A stretch of DNA of 64,000 nucleotides from Nannobrachium achirus (lineage: Eukaryota > Chordata > Actinopteri > Myctophiformes > Myctophidae), in assembly GCA_963921795.1 (NCBI GenBank), contig OY997658.1, positions 55,943,947 to 56,007,946 of the forward strand, read 5' to 3'. Below are positions 11,388 to 24,060 of this stretch, one piece after another; positions within the stretch are counted from its first letter, which is position 1, and the number at the start of each line of letters is the position of its first letter. The notes below the pieces were generated by a model, which made no database searches, was not told where the DNA came from, and saw only the letters and a list, made by a program, of their open reading frames with translations. A program made the translations under genes and the position numbers.

Positions 11388-11642
11388 GTCTGCTTGTAGA
11401 TCGGCTATTTTCGACAAAGAGGCTTGGTGTAGAGGGGAAAAAGATCAGACTAAGTACAGAGTGAAAGGTCAAGTTCATTAAGTATTATCTCAAAACACAA
11501 ATTGACATGAATCCAAAATACACTGATGATTGTGCTGTCAAACAATGAAACTATATGGAATCTATGAAAAGGTAGTGTGGGTCCCTGCTTCATCTCTCTC
11601 ACAACTAAGGGGTCCCCGGCCTGAAAATATTGAAGACCCCTG
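11388..11642. mobile_element. C-family right half
   Basis: It starts in the right hairpin arm (GCTTGTAGATCGGCTATTTT) and ends TTGAAGACCCCTG. The text matches 2280-2506. Confidence 0.8.
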
Positions 11643-12105
11643 GGTTATAGAAATAGCCGATCTACAAGCTCCCACAACACGTTGCGCCAACGAAGGATAA
11701 ATGAAGCATTATTTGCCACCCACCGCCTCACATTCCACTCAATTCTCTCCCATCGATTTTCCCCACTTCTATTTCCTAAAAGTGGAATGAAGATATAAGG
11801 CTTTTCTTCCCCCAATTCACCCACAAGCCACAGTCCCACCACCGCCAAATGCAGCAGGGGCACTGGAAAGCTGTGCACACTGCGGGGATACATGCGCCCA
11901 CGCGCGCACGCACACTCACAAACAGGAGTTCTGGGCCCTGGGTACAAGCATTCACTGCAGGCCTCCATGAATGTTCTTCATAGGGGGAGGGGGTTTAACC
12001 CTTTTAGACTGGGAACGCATTATTACGCATTATTTTGTGCTTTAACTATTGAGAAATAGCAGATATATAAGCTCGCAGCGCGGCACTGCTATTTTTGGAA
12101 AAATC
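11643..12105. mobile_element. N/D-type repeat fragment
   Basis: The text CCTCCATGAATGTTCTTCAT, then a GGGGGAGGGGGTTTAACC phrase, is the reverse complement of 63400-63440. A hairpin at 12048-12101 carries AGCAGATATATAAGCTCGCA. Confidence 0.65.
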
Positions 12106-12135
12106 GTGAAAATTTGTGTCTTTGAATATTTCAAA

Positions 12136-12136
<1 letters not shown>

Positions 12137-12174
<38 letters not shown>
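12137..12174. repeat. GCGT microsatellite
   Basis: About nine tandem GCGT units. Confidence 0.95.
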
Positions 12175-12177
<3 letters not shown>

Positions 12178-12534
12178 AGAGAGGAGAAATAGCTCATTTG
12201 TCATCCAGGCTGGGATGGGGCAGCAGACTACTGAGGTGGTCTGCTTGTGGCTCTTCCATCAGCCCAGCCTCCCTGGGGGAATGGCTGGGATTTGTGCTGC
12301 GCTGTACCGGGTATGTCCATCCTTGACTGCAGTTAATCCCATGGCAATCCATGGTCAGTGAAAGTATATTCAGAACTCACAATCACTTATTGATCCACAC
12401 GGTGCAGGCGACATTGGTTCTGGTTAACGTTTTTCTTTTCTTTAATGGCAGAGATTTACGAGCTCACGGCACCTTGTGGTCTGATTTGTGGAGAAATTCC
12501 GATTTTCTTTTCAAAATGTTAGCATCTATCTATA

Positions 12535-12800
12535 AATGCGACAAATCTCTGTCTGTTTGTTTGTTTGTTTGTTTGTTTGTAATCCGCGTATCTCGAGAAC
12601 CGTTCGTCCCACCGGCTTCAGATTCGGCACGCGCGTTCCCCGCCGCCGCGCGGAGTGCAGTGCCGGGCCTCGACCCGACCCGACTCGCGGTTTTCCGAAA
12701 CCGGCGCGAAACGTTCGGAATCTCCTTATGCGGAGCTGATTGTTGACATCAGGCTGTTCCGGAGGAAATCGGCGCAAGCGCTGAGTCATTGTGACATCAC
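12535..12800. repeat. Dispersed repeat with TTTG array
   Basis: A (TTTG)n run at 12553-12580 is followed by TCTCGAGAACCGTTCGTCCC and CCTCGACCCGACCCGAC. The second part recurs at 13080-13200. Confidence 0.7.
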
Positions 12801-12879
12801 TTCATAAAAGGCTCTGACATCACGTACGCCACATGAGTCAACACAAAATCTCTGTTCTTCCCACCGGCACGCGCGTTCT

Positions 12880-13990
12880 CCAGATATGGGCATAAAGTCT
12901 GACATCAGAGTTTTCTGCAACCGGTACTGTGTGTGCAGAGATCTTCATATATGGGCATAAGTGGACAAAGACAAACAGATGGTCAAAACGGGTCCTATGA
13001 CAGGTATATTGGGGTTTGCATTAAAGGGTGGGGCATTCATGGGGTTTGCATTAAAGGGTGGGGCATTCATTCCCTATTTCAAATTCGGCACGTGCGTTCC
13101 CCACCGCAGCAGGTAGTGCAGTGCTCGGCCTCGACCCGACCCGACCCGATACACGATTTTCTGGAACCAGCACGAAAGGTTCGGATTCTGATGTCTGACA
13201 TCAGGATTTTCCGGAACTGGCACTGTGTCTGCATAGATCTCCATATATGGGCATAAAATGGATGCAGACAGACAAATACAGATATCTCCATATATGGGCA
13301 TAAATGGACACAGGCAAACAGATGGTCAAAGATCTCCATATATGGGCATAAAGTGGACGCAGACAGACAGATACAGATATCTCCATATATGGGCATAAAT
13401 GGACACAGGCAAACAGATGGTCAAAACGGGTCCTATGACAACAGGTATAATGGGGTTTGCATTAAGTTTGTCTCCTCCTCCATCTGTTTGTCTGTGTCCC
13501 TTTATTCCCATTATGGAGATCTCTGTATCTGTCTGTGCCACCGACTGTGTTGCAGACACAGTGCCGGTTCCCCCTTTAATGCAAACCCCATTATACCTGT
13601 TGTCATAGGACCCGTTTTGACCATCTGTTTGAAAAAGCGACAGAAATCTCATATATGGGCATAAAATGGACGCAGATAAACAGATATCTCCATATATGGC
13701 ATATATGGGCATACAATGGATGCAGAATCACAAAGATCTCCATATACGGGCATAAAAGGGACACAGACAGACAGATACAGAGATCTCCATATATGGGCAT
13801 AAAATGGACGCAGATAGACAGATATCTCCATATATGGGCATATATGGGCATAAAATGGACCCAGAACTATAACTGCAGTGATCTCCATATATGGACATAA
13901 AATGGACACCGACAGACAGACAGATACAGATATCTCCATATATGGGCATAAATGGACACAGGCAGACAAATGGTCAAAACGGGTCCTATG
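12880..13990. repeat. Diverged tandem array of CCATATATGGGCATAAA units
   Basis: Units of the type TCTCCATATATGGGCATAAA plus a variable CAGACAGACAGATA tail recur through about 1.1 kb, partly in inverted order (13411-13463 against 13577-13634). Nine exact CCATATATGG sites were counted by eye, near 13241, 13289, 13336, 13383, 13690, 13785, 13826, 13885 and 13935. Segments GGGTCCTATGACAACAGG and TGGGGTTTGCATTAAAGG are a second shared module. Confidence 0.85.
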
Positions 13991-14075
13991 AAAACAGGTA
14001 TAATGGGGTTTGCATTAAAGGGCGGGGCATTCATTCCCTATTTACATTGTTCCGAGTTGGCCAGGTCGCCGACTA

Positions 14076-14141
14076 GACGCTGGGCCGCCCGAAGGGCGGC
14101 CCAGCGTCCCAGGCTAACCTAATAAATTAGGTTAGCCTGGG
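14076..14141. repeat. Two adjacent perfect hairpins
   Basis: GACGCTGGGCCGCCC with its complement (loop GAA) is followed at once by CCCAGGCTAACCTAAT with its complement. One stem is GC-rich and the other AT-rich. Confidence 0.9.
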
Positions 14142-14405
14142 AATCAATATCATTTTTGGTTTTCAGGTTTCTTCAGAGGTGGAAAGTCTGGTGACACGAG
14201 GTTAGAAAAAGATTGAAAACCACTGAACTAAACCAGGGTTTAGTTCCAAAGTGCTTGATGCCAGTCCGGGGGTGCCTCTGAATAATTTGATAATATTTGG
14301 AATTTATCAGTATCACTTCAGTAATACAGACCTGATTTGCACTGTACTTGAGTTCTTTTCATCTCTGTTCATCTACCCCAGTTATTTACATAGAACAGAG
14401 ATATA

Positions 14406-14957
14406 GTGTGGGGCCTTAAGGGGAGCAAATGCTAATTTTGTGCAAATTTGTATTAAAGCGCCAAATTTTGCACAAATGTAGCCCAGGGCATGCTCTAATG
14501 ATTTAGCTAGGGTGCCCGTGTTTGCAACCTTTGGGGTCGCCACAGCGGCCAAATCTCTCTCAAATTTCTGGGTATTTAAGTAGGATGTGAGAGGTCTAAC
14601 TAGGGGTTTGTTATGATGCTGAATCCATTGCAACCATTTGTTTTGCACAAAAAACATCCCTTGGGCTACAAATGGCGCCAGAATGATGAAAAGTGATGAC
14701 TCATCACTTTTCATCACTAATCACAGTTTAGACCTCTCACATGCAACTTAAATACCCAGAAAAAAAAAAGTTTTCTGGGTATTTTCCTCCTGTATAGAAA
14801 GTCGATGGGAGCCCAACTTGATTTGGCCGCTGTGGCGACCCCGAAGGTCGCAAACTCTAAATCATTAGAGCATGCCCTGGGCTACATTTGTGCAAAATTT
14901 GGCGCTTTAAGACAAATTTGCACAAAATTAGCATTTGCTCCCCTTAAGGCCCCACAC
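14406..14957. mobile_element. Near-complete palindromic (foldback) element, TA flanks
   Basis: The ends are GTGTGGGGCCTTAAGGGGAG and its complement. Complementarity continues through TTTTGTGCAAATTTG, AGCCCAGGGCATGCTC and GGGGTCGCCACAGCGGCC. A small inner hairpin lies at 14687-14717. TA lies on both sides, consistent with a mariner-like MITE. It is non-coding. Confidence 0.85.
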
Positions 14958-14964
14958 TAATAGG

Positions 14965-15395
14965 CAACCTGCTGTTCTAGAGCTGCATGTGGCTCTTACG
15001 TAGGTCCTCTCCCATGGCTCCCAGTTGCTTGGCAAAGAAGTATGTAAAAGAGAATTAATAAGAAGAAGTCATAAAGTTAATCTAACATTCTCCTATTGGA
15101 AAACAATTGTTGCCTAGAGACCAGATAAAAATAAGAAACTAATTATTGAAGGAAAATAAAGAATATATGAATGCTTGGATATGTTGTTTGCTTTCACCAG
15201 CAACACATGCTGGCTTATTGGTGTACTTGATCTGCTTTGAGAAGTTGGCAAACAATACACATAAATAACAGTAAAAAATTAATATTGAAAGACCAGAAAA
15301 AACACAAATGAATATAAAGCAAACGTACATCTTGTTATGTTTATGGCCAAAAAAATGCTCTTTTGATCATAAAGTTTGCCTACCCCTGATCTACC
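14965..15395. mobile_element. P-family DNA-transposon copy
   Basis: It contains CCAGATAAAAATAAGAAACT, ATTATTGAAGGAAAATAA and GCTTTGAGAAGTTGGCAAAC, and ends TTTGCCTACCCCTG. The same phrases recur at 44610-44862. Known relatives are not identified. Confidence 0.65.
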
Positions 15396-15410
15396 CCAAC
15401 TCTCTTCACC

Positions 15411-15735
15411 AACAAATAGCAGATCTACAAGCTCACTACGCATCCCAATGTTGTGACGCATTTTTTTATTTATTTATTTTGGTGAATCTTCCCCTCAGAA
15501 TAGGGATGCTGGGGTTAAAACGTCAAGTACAGTATAAAGTTATTTTCAGTCAGTTCTGATGGAAACAGATATTTCTCCGTGTCATAGCCTGCCGTATCTC
15601 AGGTGGAAAGATGTACATATTTACCTAGTGTAATATGATATAGGATTCTAAAAATTAATAGTGTAATTCAGGGGTGCCATGGATGAAAAAGTTATTTGCA
15701 GAGGTGCCCCGAGTCAAAAAAGTTTGAGAACCCCT
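15411..15735. repeat. Single hairpin arm and a tiny CAGGGGT...ACCCCTG unit
   Basis: An arm at 15412-15440 reads AATAGCAGATCTACAAGCTC. At 15668-15735 a 68-bp unit starts CAGGGGTGCC and ends GAGAACCCCTG, like a minimal hAT-type MITE. No clear TSD was seen. Confidence 0.5.
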
Positions 15736-15938
15736 GAACTAAAGGGTTCAAGTCGAGCACACATTCTTTTTTTTACAAATCGTCACAGTCGATAAGGCTG
15801 AAGACCTGGTGTTTTGTGAAACACAGCCACAGGCGCTAGGTTGATTGTCTATGCAAGACACGGACGCTTTTTTTGTGGTTTCCTTTTTCCAATTGTCTGG
15901 ACTTTTGACTGGATCACTTTATTATGATGGAGCGTTGT

Positions 15939-16044
<106 letters not shown>

Positions 16045-16127
16045 TTCAAACAATTTTCCAAACTATTATTCTTAGTGTGAATGACTGTTATACCAGCATT
16101 GTTTTTCAGTCTTTTGGCAGTCAACTC

Positions 16128-16568
16128 TATAACTAAGTACTTATGAACAATAGCTACTTTATACAATTTGAAGTGAAAGAGATTACCTCTAAATATTGTA
16201 CTTTTACGCCACTACATTTATTTGAAAACTTAAGTTAATAGTCACTTTGCAGATATAAATTATAATAGGATAAAACATACATGAATCACTTGTAACCCTA
16301 TTTTATAGATAGGAAATTTGAAAATAGCAGATCTACAAGCTCACAATGTGTCACATCGCGACGTGTTGGGAGCTTGTAGATCGGCTATTTTCAAACATTT
16401 TAGTACTTTAACTTTTGATACTTCAACTATATTTTGATGCCAATACTTTTGTACTTTTACTCAAGTAACATTTGAACACAGACCTTTTACATGTAACAGA
16501 GTACTTCTACATTGCAGTATTGATACTTTTACTTAAGTAAAACATTTGAGTACTTTTTCCACCTCTGC
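16128..16568. mobile_element. B-family element with complete hairpin
   Basis: B-family text ends GAGTACTTTTTCCACCTCTG. The hairpin at 16320-16392 has left arm GAAAATAGCAGATCTACAAG and right arm CTTGTAGATCGGCTATTTTC around a TCACATCGCGA loop. Confidence 0.8.
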
Positions 16569-16720
16569 TGAACTTTCGGCGAGGCTATCAGACACGTTCC
16601 TGTCAGCCCATGAGACTCCTCCTCCTCCTCCTCCTCCCCAGTCCCGACTATCACGGCTACCAGGGACGTGCTGGGCCCCTGATTCAGCCCGGGAAAAAGA
16701 GTTGGAGAGGCCCTCATTAC

Positions 16721-16752
16721 GCGCTATAGAGAGAGATCTCTCTCTATAGCGC
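16721..16752. repeat. Perfect 32-bp palindrome
   Basis: GCGCTATAGAGAGAGA is followed directly by its exact complement, with no spacer. Confidence 0.9.
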
Positions 16753-16825
16753 TGCTGCTACTCAAAGATTTGCTATTTCAGATCATGACAAGTGACAAGC
16801 CAGTGGACCAATTACTGTACATATT

Positions 16826-16975
16826 TCGTCGTTGTTGGGTGGAAACCTTGTATATCCAAAACCGCTTGTTTTGTATTTATCATTTTAAAAATGATTTAAA
16901 CTAGTGAAAACAGCCGATCTACAAGCACACACCGCCTCGCACCGCGAGGCGTTGTGTGCTTGTAGATCTGCCGGC
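16826..16975. mobile_element. A-family left part with hairpin
   Basis: It starts TCGTCGTTGTTGGGTGGAAA. The hairpin at 16906-16970 reads GCCGATCTACAAGCACACAC / GTGTGCTTGTAGATCTGC, with CGCCTCGCACCGCGAGGCG at its tip. The right half of the element is missing. Confidence 0.8.
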
Positions 16976-17265
16976 CTGGACCGGCCGGGAATGAACCGGC
17001 TGTTCGGGAATTGTCCCGCTTTTCCCAATGGCCAGCACGTCCCTGACGGCTACCTGGCTGCATTATGGTAATGTTGTTCATCAGACTCAAAGCAAAGCCA
17101 CGGGGAGTGTTAGTGTGTTGTTGTTGGTTTCTTTTTTTCCCCTGCGTAGTCGAACGACGCTATTGTCATTAGTAAACATCATCAGCTGCTTCCAATGCTC
17201 GTCTAACTGTGAAAGAGGCTTACACTCCCAATCCACGAGGGAGCCATGTTTTGAATCGTTCTGCA

Positions 17266-17367
17266 CACTAACACACAAACACACACACGGACACACGCAC
17301 ACACGCACACACGCACACACACACACACGCCACACACGCACACGCACACGCACACGCACACGCACAC
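17266..17367. repeat. Complex CA / CGCACA microsatellite
   Basis: CA repeat with regular CG interruptions. Confidence 0.95.
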
Positions 17368-17487
17368 ACCACACACCCTCGCCGGCATCCAAATGCATCT
17401 GGTAGCTGTGATTGTACATAAAAATGAAGAAACTAAACTAAACTTTTCACCACTCCCTCCCGCCCTCCCTCCCTCCCTCCCTCCTTT

Positions 17488-17490
<3 letters not shown>

Positions 17491-17545
<55 letters not shown>
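17491..17545. repeat. CT microsatellite
   Basis: A pure CT run, preceded by CCCT units. Confidence 0.95.
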
Positions 17546-17741
17546 TCTCCCTCCTTGATTGTGTGCGGGAGATGCGTTGGGCCGGGGGTCTATTTAAAGT
17601 GATATTCTAATCTCCTCAGATTGTTTTGCATGGGTAAATATTTTGAGGCGCTTAATCTAACTGATTGTAATGATGCATTGATAGGGTAATTTATTATTCA
17701 ATCAGCTGGCGCGCGGCGGCTGATTACTGGAGTGATCAGAG

Positions 17742-17835
17742 CCACACGCACACACACACACACACACACCAACACGTGCATTTATAAGCACGTACGCGCA
17801 CACGCGCGTGCACACGTGTACACGCATGCACACAC
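17742..17835. repeat. CA microsatellite with alternating purine-pyrimidine tail
   Basis: CA repeat followed by ACGCGCACACGCGCGTGCAC-type sequence. Confidence 0.8.
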
Positions 17836-17880
17836 TGAATGGCATTATGCCACGGTCTGTCTACTCACTGTCATGTCAGT

Positions 17881-18012
17881 GAAAAATTGTTACTTTTCAG
17901 AATTCAACTTCAAAAGCAGAAGCAGATCCACTCGAACCGCTTCGCTTTGCGGCACGTTCCCGAGCATACAGAACTGCTGCTTTTGATGGTTTTGGGCGAC
18001 GATGTAGTACGA
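17881..18012. mobile_element. A-family internal part with diverged hairpin
   Basis: TTACTTTTCAGAATTCAACT and TTTTGGGCGACGATGTAGTA match 26760-26890 in the A copy there. The hairpin arms (AAAGCAGAAGCAGATCCACT / AGAACTGCTGCTTTTGATGG) are diverged. Confidence 0.6.
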
Positions 18013-18065
18013 ACAAGTGCGTTAATTAACGACAAGAGGGAGAAACGAAACAACAACACAAAAGG

Positions 18066-18141
18066 TTTAACCCATCTAGGTCTAGAATTATTGAAGGCTT
18101 TAACTATTGGAAAATAGAAGATCTACCAAGCCCACAGCGAG
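18066..18141. mobile_element. D-family repeat start with hairpin
   Basis: CTTTAACTATTGGAAAATAG leads into a hairpin (18110-18162), as in the D copies at 12020 and 20990. Confidence 0.65.
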
Positions 18142-18750
18142 CTTGTAGATCTGCTATTTTTGAAAAATCTTGAAAATGTGTGCAAATTTTTCAATATATA
18201 TTTTTCAAAGCAAACTTTTGTAACTCAAATCTCCCTGGAACAACATATTTTGAGATGGGGGGGGGGTTTGCTTATTAAATCTTCGGGTTCCTCGGGCATG
18301 GCGGAGAAGCGTATTTTTTTGGCAGCAGTTGTGTTAAGCTAGCGCTACTGCCGCACGCACGGCGCATGGCTCAAATGAAGTGCCGCTCATTTTGTGATGG
18401 GGGGGGGGGGGGTCCTCGCTGTGGTTGGTTGCAGTCCAGGAACTCTTGTAGATCTGCTATTTTTGAAAAAACTTGAAAATGTGTGCAAATTTTTCAATAT
18501 ATATTTTTCAAAGCAAACTTTTGTAACTCAAATCTCCCTGGAACAACATATTTTGAGATGGGGGGGGGGTTGCTTATTAAATCTTCGGGTTCCTCGGGCA
18601 TGGCGGAGAAGCGTATTTTTTTGGCAGCAGTTGTGTTAAGCTAGCGCTACTGCCGCACGCACGGCGCATGGCTCAAATGAAGTGCCGCTCATTTTGTGAT
18701 GGGGGGGGGGGGGGGGTCCTCGCTGTGGTTGGTTGCAGTCCAGGAACTCC
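18142..18750. repeat. 303-bp tandem duplication of a D-type segment
   Basis: CTTGTAGATCTGCTATTTTT starts at 18142 and again at 18445. The 303-bp units are nearly identical; the visible differences are a one- or two-base change near the start and G-tract lengths. Each unit contains two G runs and a GTGTTAAGCTAGCGCTACTG phrase. Confidence 0.92.
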
Positions 18751-18753
18751 AGG

Positions 18754-18755
<2 letters not shown>

Positions 18756-18784
<29 letters not shown>
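18756..18784. repeat. Poly-C tract
   Basis: An uninterrupted run of about 29 C, close to G runs at about 18701-18717. Confidence 0.9.
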
Positions 18785-18880
18785 TTCCTGCTGTGGCATG
18801 GTGGTGCGGCTCGCTCCTCCGGCTCAAGAACACTATCTATATGCTAAGTGCGGCCTGCCTGACGATACAGACTAAACAAT

Positions 18881-19155
<275 letters not shown>

Positions 19156-19313
19156 ACAAAGATATGTGCTCGCTCGCACACACGCATTCTATAGTCACAG
19201 ATTTAGCTTTGACTAGATTTTTTCCCGTGTCTAAATGTGTGTCTGCTTATACTCTTTGAAACCCTCTCAGCGTGAGATGCTGCCAGACTGCACATCCCGT
19301 CATCATGCACTCT

Positions 19314-19342
19314 GTTGATGCTCGTGCTGAACGAGCATCAAC
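19314..19342. repeat. Short hairpin
   Basis: GTTGATGCTCGTGC and its near complement AACGAGCATCAAC. Confidence 0.8.
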
Positions 19343-19734
19343 GTTGTCTCTCTCTCTCTTTTCATTGATTTCTATACATTTTTTGGGGAAATGAAAATTA
19401 TTAAATACAATAAAAGATTATAAAAAATAAATGAAAAAAGTTGTCAAAAAAACACGGCCTGCTCACGTATTCGGAGGGTATCAGGAGTCACCAGTAAAAA
19501 GGACAGTTGTTTTCATTGAATCTATCATGGTTAAAATGTAGTTTTAAGTTATAATGGGTTTGTATATGAAGGTCCTGGAAGGGGGAAAATGGGGGGAAAT
19601 TAATATCAAATATCTAAATACTGAATGAAGTAAATTCAAAAACTGTCCTGGGTGTTCCCAAAAGCCTGATTGGACGATAAAATGACAAAAAGTTTTTTTG
19701 AAAGTGAAATATCCCTTTAATTCCTCAAGCGTTC

Positions 19735-20956
<1,222 letters not shown>

Positions 20957-20984
20957 TGACTCTTTCTCTTTTGTTCCATTTAGG

Positions 20985-21160
20985 CCTAGAATTATTCAAT
21001 GCTTTAACTATTGAAAAATAGCAGATATACAAGCTTGTAGATCTGCTATTTTTTTTGAAAAATCATGAAAATGTGTGCAAATCTTTGAATGTCTCATTTT
21101 TAAAGTGAACATTTTGTAACTCAAATATTTGCTTCTGGGGGGGGGGGGGGGAACAAACGA
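20985..21160. mobile_element. D-family repeat with compact hairpin
   Basis: The hairpin at 21012-21052 has almost no loop: AAATAGCAGATATACAAG is followed directly by CTTGTAGATCTGCTATTT. It lies about 60 bp after the exon c donor. Confidence 0.75.
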
Positions 21161-21164
21161 ATCA

Positions 21165-21300
21165 GATCAAATCAAATCAAACTTTATTTATAAAGCACAT
21201 TTAAAACAACCGAAATTGACCAAAGTGCTGTACAGAGAAAGAGCAAACAATAAAAGCATGATAAACATATAACAAGTGTCAACAAGAAACTCAACACCCA
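21165..21300 (-). repeat. SINE/LINE-type 3' tail
   Basis: On the minus strand it reads CAGCACTTTGGTCAATTTCG ... TTTATAAATAAAGTTTGATT with ATTTG tail repeats, the pattern of a retroposon 3' end. Confidence 0.55.
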
Positions 21301-21982
21301 TATATGGGACGAAGAGACGTTTGCCCGTGGCTTCACCTTGGCACGTCTCTAATAGGCGAACCAATTTCACAGCCACACAAATATACCTAAAGACAGGAGA
21401 CGCCACAGAAATACAAATTTACAAACCAACGCTTCTGCGAAGAATATTTAATAATACTGTGACATTTCATTAGGCAGTAATTAGGAGATTTGCTTTCAGG
21501 AAATGTACAAAGTAATGGAAAGCTAATTAATATTATGCGGAGCAACGAAAGTGTGAAGAAAACATTGTTTTTCACACATTTGTTTAACTTTTTGCAGAAA
21601 AGGCATACTGGGGCCTGCATTGTAAGCCCTAGTACTAATACTACGAACAGCTGTATTGAAGTATGTATTCAACATTATTAAAGTGGTTGAGAGTCTTTGT
21701 CTGATTGGCATAGAACTAATGTTCTACGCAAATCAGAACACCTGTGTTGGTCCTCAACATGGCCGGTGTAGGACTACAAATGCAACCCATGAATGGGGGT
21801 CCCCGGACCCCTGGTCCAAACAATATAATATCCAAATATAATATTATCATAATTAATCATTATAAAATAATATTAATAAAACAAATCTGTACATTGAAAC
21901 TGTAGAAACTACAGGATGCCAGGTAAACAAATGACAATGAAAGGGATATTGATCTTTGCCCTCCTCGTCCCCCACACCACAG

Positions 21983-22170
21983 TCACCAGGGTCCTCTGGC
22001 GGGCAGCACCCCAGAGCCAGGACGTCGCCACTACGCTACCTTACCCCACGCCCCCCTGACCTCCAAGACCTCCTCCCCCTCCCTGCAGCGGCGGGTCAGC
22101 GCCAACCCCGCCTCCGGCTCCTCCTACTTCCAGAAGACGGGGCGCAGACTCAACATCCAGCTGAAGAAAG
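21983..22170 (+). CDS. pard3: pard3 exon d: linker leading into PDZ2
   Basis: Acceptor ...caccacag, donor ...AAGAAAG|gtaccg; 188 bases. In the frame set by the previous exon it reads HQGPLAGSTPEPGRRHYATL, a Ser/Pro-rich stretch, then QKTGRRLNIQLKKG. The last motif matches the conserved KRLNIQLKKG just before PDZ2 in PARD3. A second open frame exists across the same bases, but only this frame joins exons c and e and gives the conserved motif. The exon leaves one base (G), completed by GT at 31542. Confidence 0.9.
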
Positions 22171-22261
22171 GTACCGGGGGAACAAATGGCGGTGATAGTC
22201 GCTTCCCACTTTTGAGTTTGTGTGTCCTCATTTTGTCATGTCTGGAGGGAGAGTGTTTTTT

Positions 22262-22964
22262 GCAGGTCTTTCAGTCCGAGTGTATCAAAAAAGCAACTGG
22301 CTTAAGGCAGCGGAAGCTTGTGATTGGCTGCGCGGAGGTGCCGAAAGTCGGGGGGACGGAGATACACCTAAACCTAAACCTAACCTCGGTAAAACTAACG
22401 CTGGTTAATGCTAACCTGACTGATGCCAGTGGTGACGCGAAACAAGATGGCTGCTTAGCTCTGCACAATCACGCATACTTTTAATGTATGTACTTGCTAA
22501 CCTGGTGAATTGCTAACCTGCTGACGCTCGTGAATGCTAACCTGGTGAAATGCTAACCTGCCGACGTTGGTGAATGCTAACCTGGTGAATGTTAACCTGG
22601 GTGGGCCAACAGGAGGTTGTTTCCACCTTAACCAAGGTGCATTTTTGATATACTCGGACTGAATGAATCTTCAATGAAGAAAATACACCCGCACACTGCC
22701 ACTTGCAGGTTCCAAGTATAAATTTATTAAAAGCAACGTTTCGGTCGGTAGACCTTCCTCAAGCTCTTGAGGAAGGTCTACCGACCGAAACGTTGCTTTT
22801 AATACATTTATACTTGGAACCTGCAAGTGGCAGTGTGCGGGTGTATTTTCTTCATTGAAGATTCATTCATTCAACTACTTTGTGACCGACGCACCTGCTT
22901 GAGAGGAGCTACTGGGTGTGCGACAGTCTTCTCTTTACTGATATACTCGGACTGAAAGACCTGC
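22262..22964. mobile_element. TIR element containing a long near-perfect palindrome
   Basis: The terminal repeats GCAGGTCTTTCAGTCCGAGT and complement lie at 22262-22287 and 22939-22964. An extra partial terminus lies at 22645-22660. Inside, two arms of about 102 bp (22662-22763 and 22766-22868) are complementary, with a 2-base spacer and about one visible mismatch. No transposase ORF. Confidence 0.85.
22490..22610. repeat. Minisatellite of GCTAACCTGGTGAAT units
   Basis: About six units of GCTAACCTGnTGAAT type, lying within the left part of the TIR element. Confidence 0.8.
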
Positions 22965-23296
22965 TTAGAATATTCTAGACCATACTTTATTTACTTAGTT
23001 ACTTTACACCACTGCTAAAAATCACGCCGGGGGCTGGATTTTGGAGCGTTTTGACATCCCCTCGTCTACTACAGGCTATGAATCGTAATACCTTTCATCA
23101 ACGTTGCAGGAATTCTGTAGGGCCGATTAAACTCCTCTCAGTCAAGTACCCAACCGTTACCGTTGGAAGGCTGAAGACAGCGCTGTAACTAATGCACTTT
23201 AGGACATCAAAGAGTGTTTCATTGTTCGAGCTGATGGACTCACCGCGGGGGCCAAATCCCATTTGCTGTGCTGTGCATGACACAGCAGCTGAGGGC

Positions 23297-23406
<110 letters not shown>

Positions 23407-23552
23407 CAGTCATGTATTTACAGTTGCACACGCACAAACACACGCACGCATGTACGTACACACACATGCGTGCGCGCCAACACCATTTCTCAGTGCACGT
23501 GGACATTAGCATATCCATCCACACCTGCTCAGCACCTGCACAAATAAACACA

Positions 23553-23558
<6 letters not shown>

Positions 23559-23591
<33 letters not shown>
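23559..23591. repeat. CT microsatellite
   Basis: Pure CT run. Confidence 0.95.
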
Positions 23592-23593
<2 letters not shown>

Positions 23594-24005
23594 CTCAGTT
23601 TTGTCACCTGCACCCTTCTTTTAATCAACCTTCTTTTAATCAACAGCATTTTAACTCTTATACTGCTTTGGACGTTCCTGTTCGCCCCAATTCTCAAGAG
23701 ACCTCCGCGCCAATACGGCGCTCGTTCGCGTTCGTTCGTTTACCTTGTTGATGTCCTTAAGCTGATGAGGGGTCGCGCCGCCGTGTACTGTAAACACATT
23801 TTCCGCGGTGATGGTGTAAAAAATCCGTTATGCGTTAACATCAACAGAGACCAATTCTCTTCCTTGTTGATTCCTTGTGGCTGTGAGGCTCTGTGGCCAG
23901 TGACTGGTCTGAATGCACGGCAACACATAACAGGCAAATTCACATTCATTCTCGCATGACGCCGCCCTCTGCTGCCTGGCAGACCAAAGTGCACTATTGC
24001 ACAAT

Positions 24006-24060
24006 CAAAAAATAAATAAATAAATAAATAAATAAATAAATGTCTATCTATCTACTATAA
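24006..24060. repeat. AAAT and CTAT microsatellites
   Basis: AAAT units to about 24041, then a short CTAT run. Confidence 0.9.

Noticed and set aside
21956..22195. Alternative frame across exon d (SPGSSGGQHPRARTSP...)
   Set aside because: Only the other frame joins exons c and e in phase and gives the conserved RRLNIQLKK motif.
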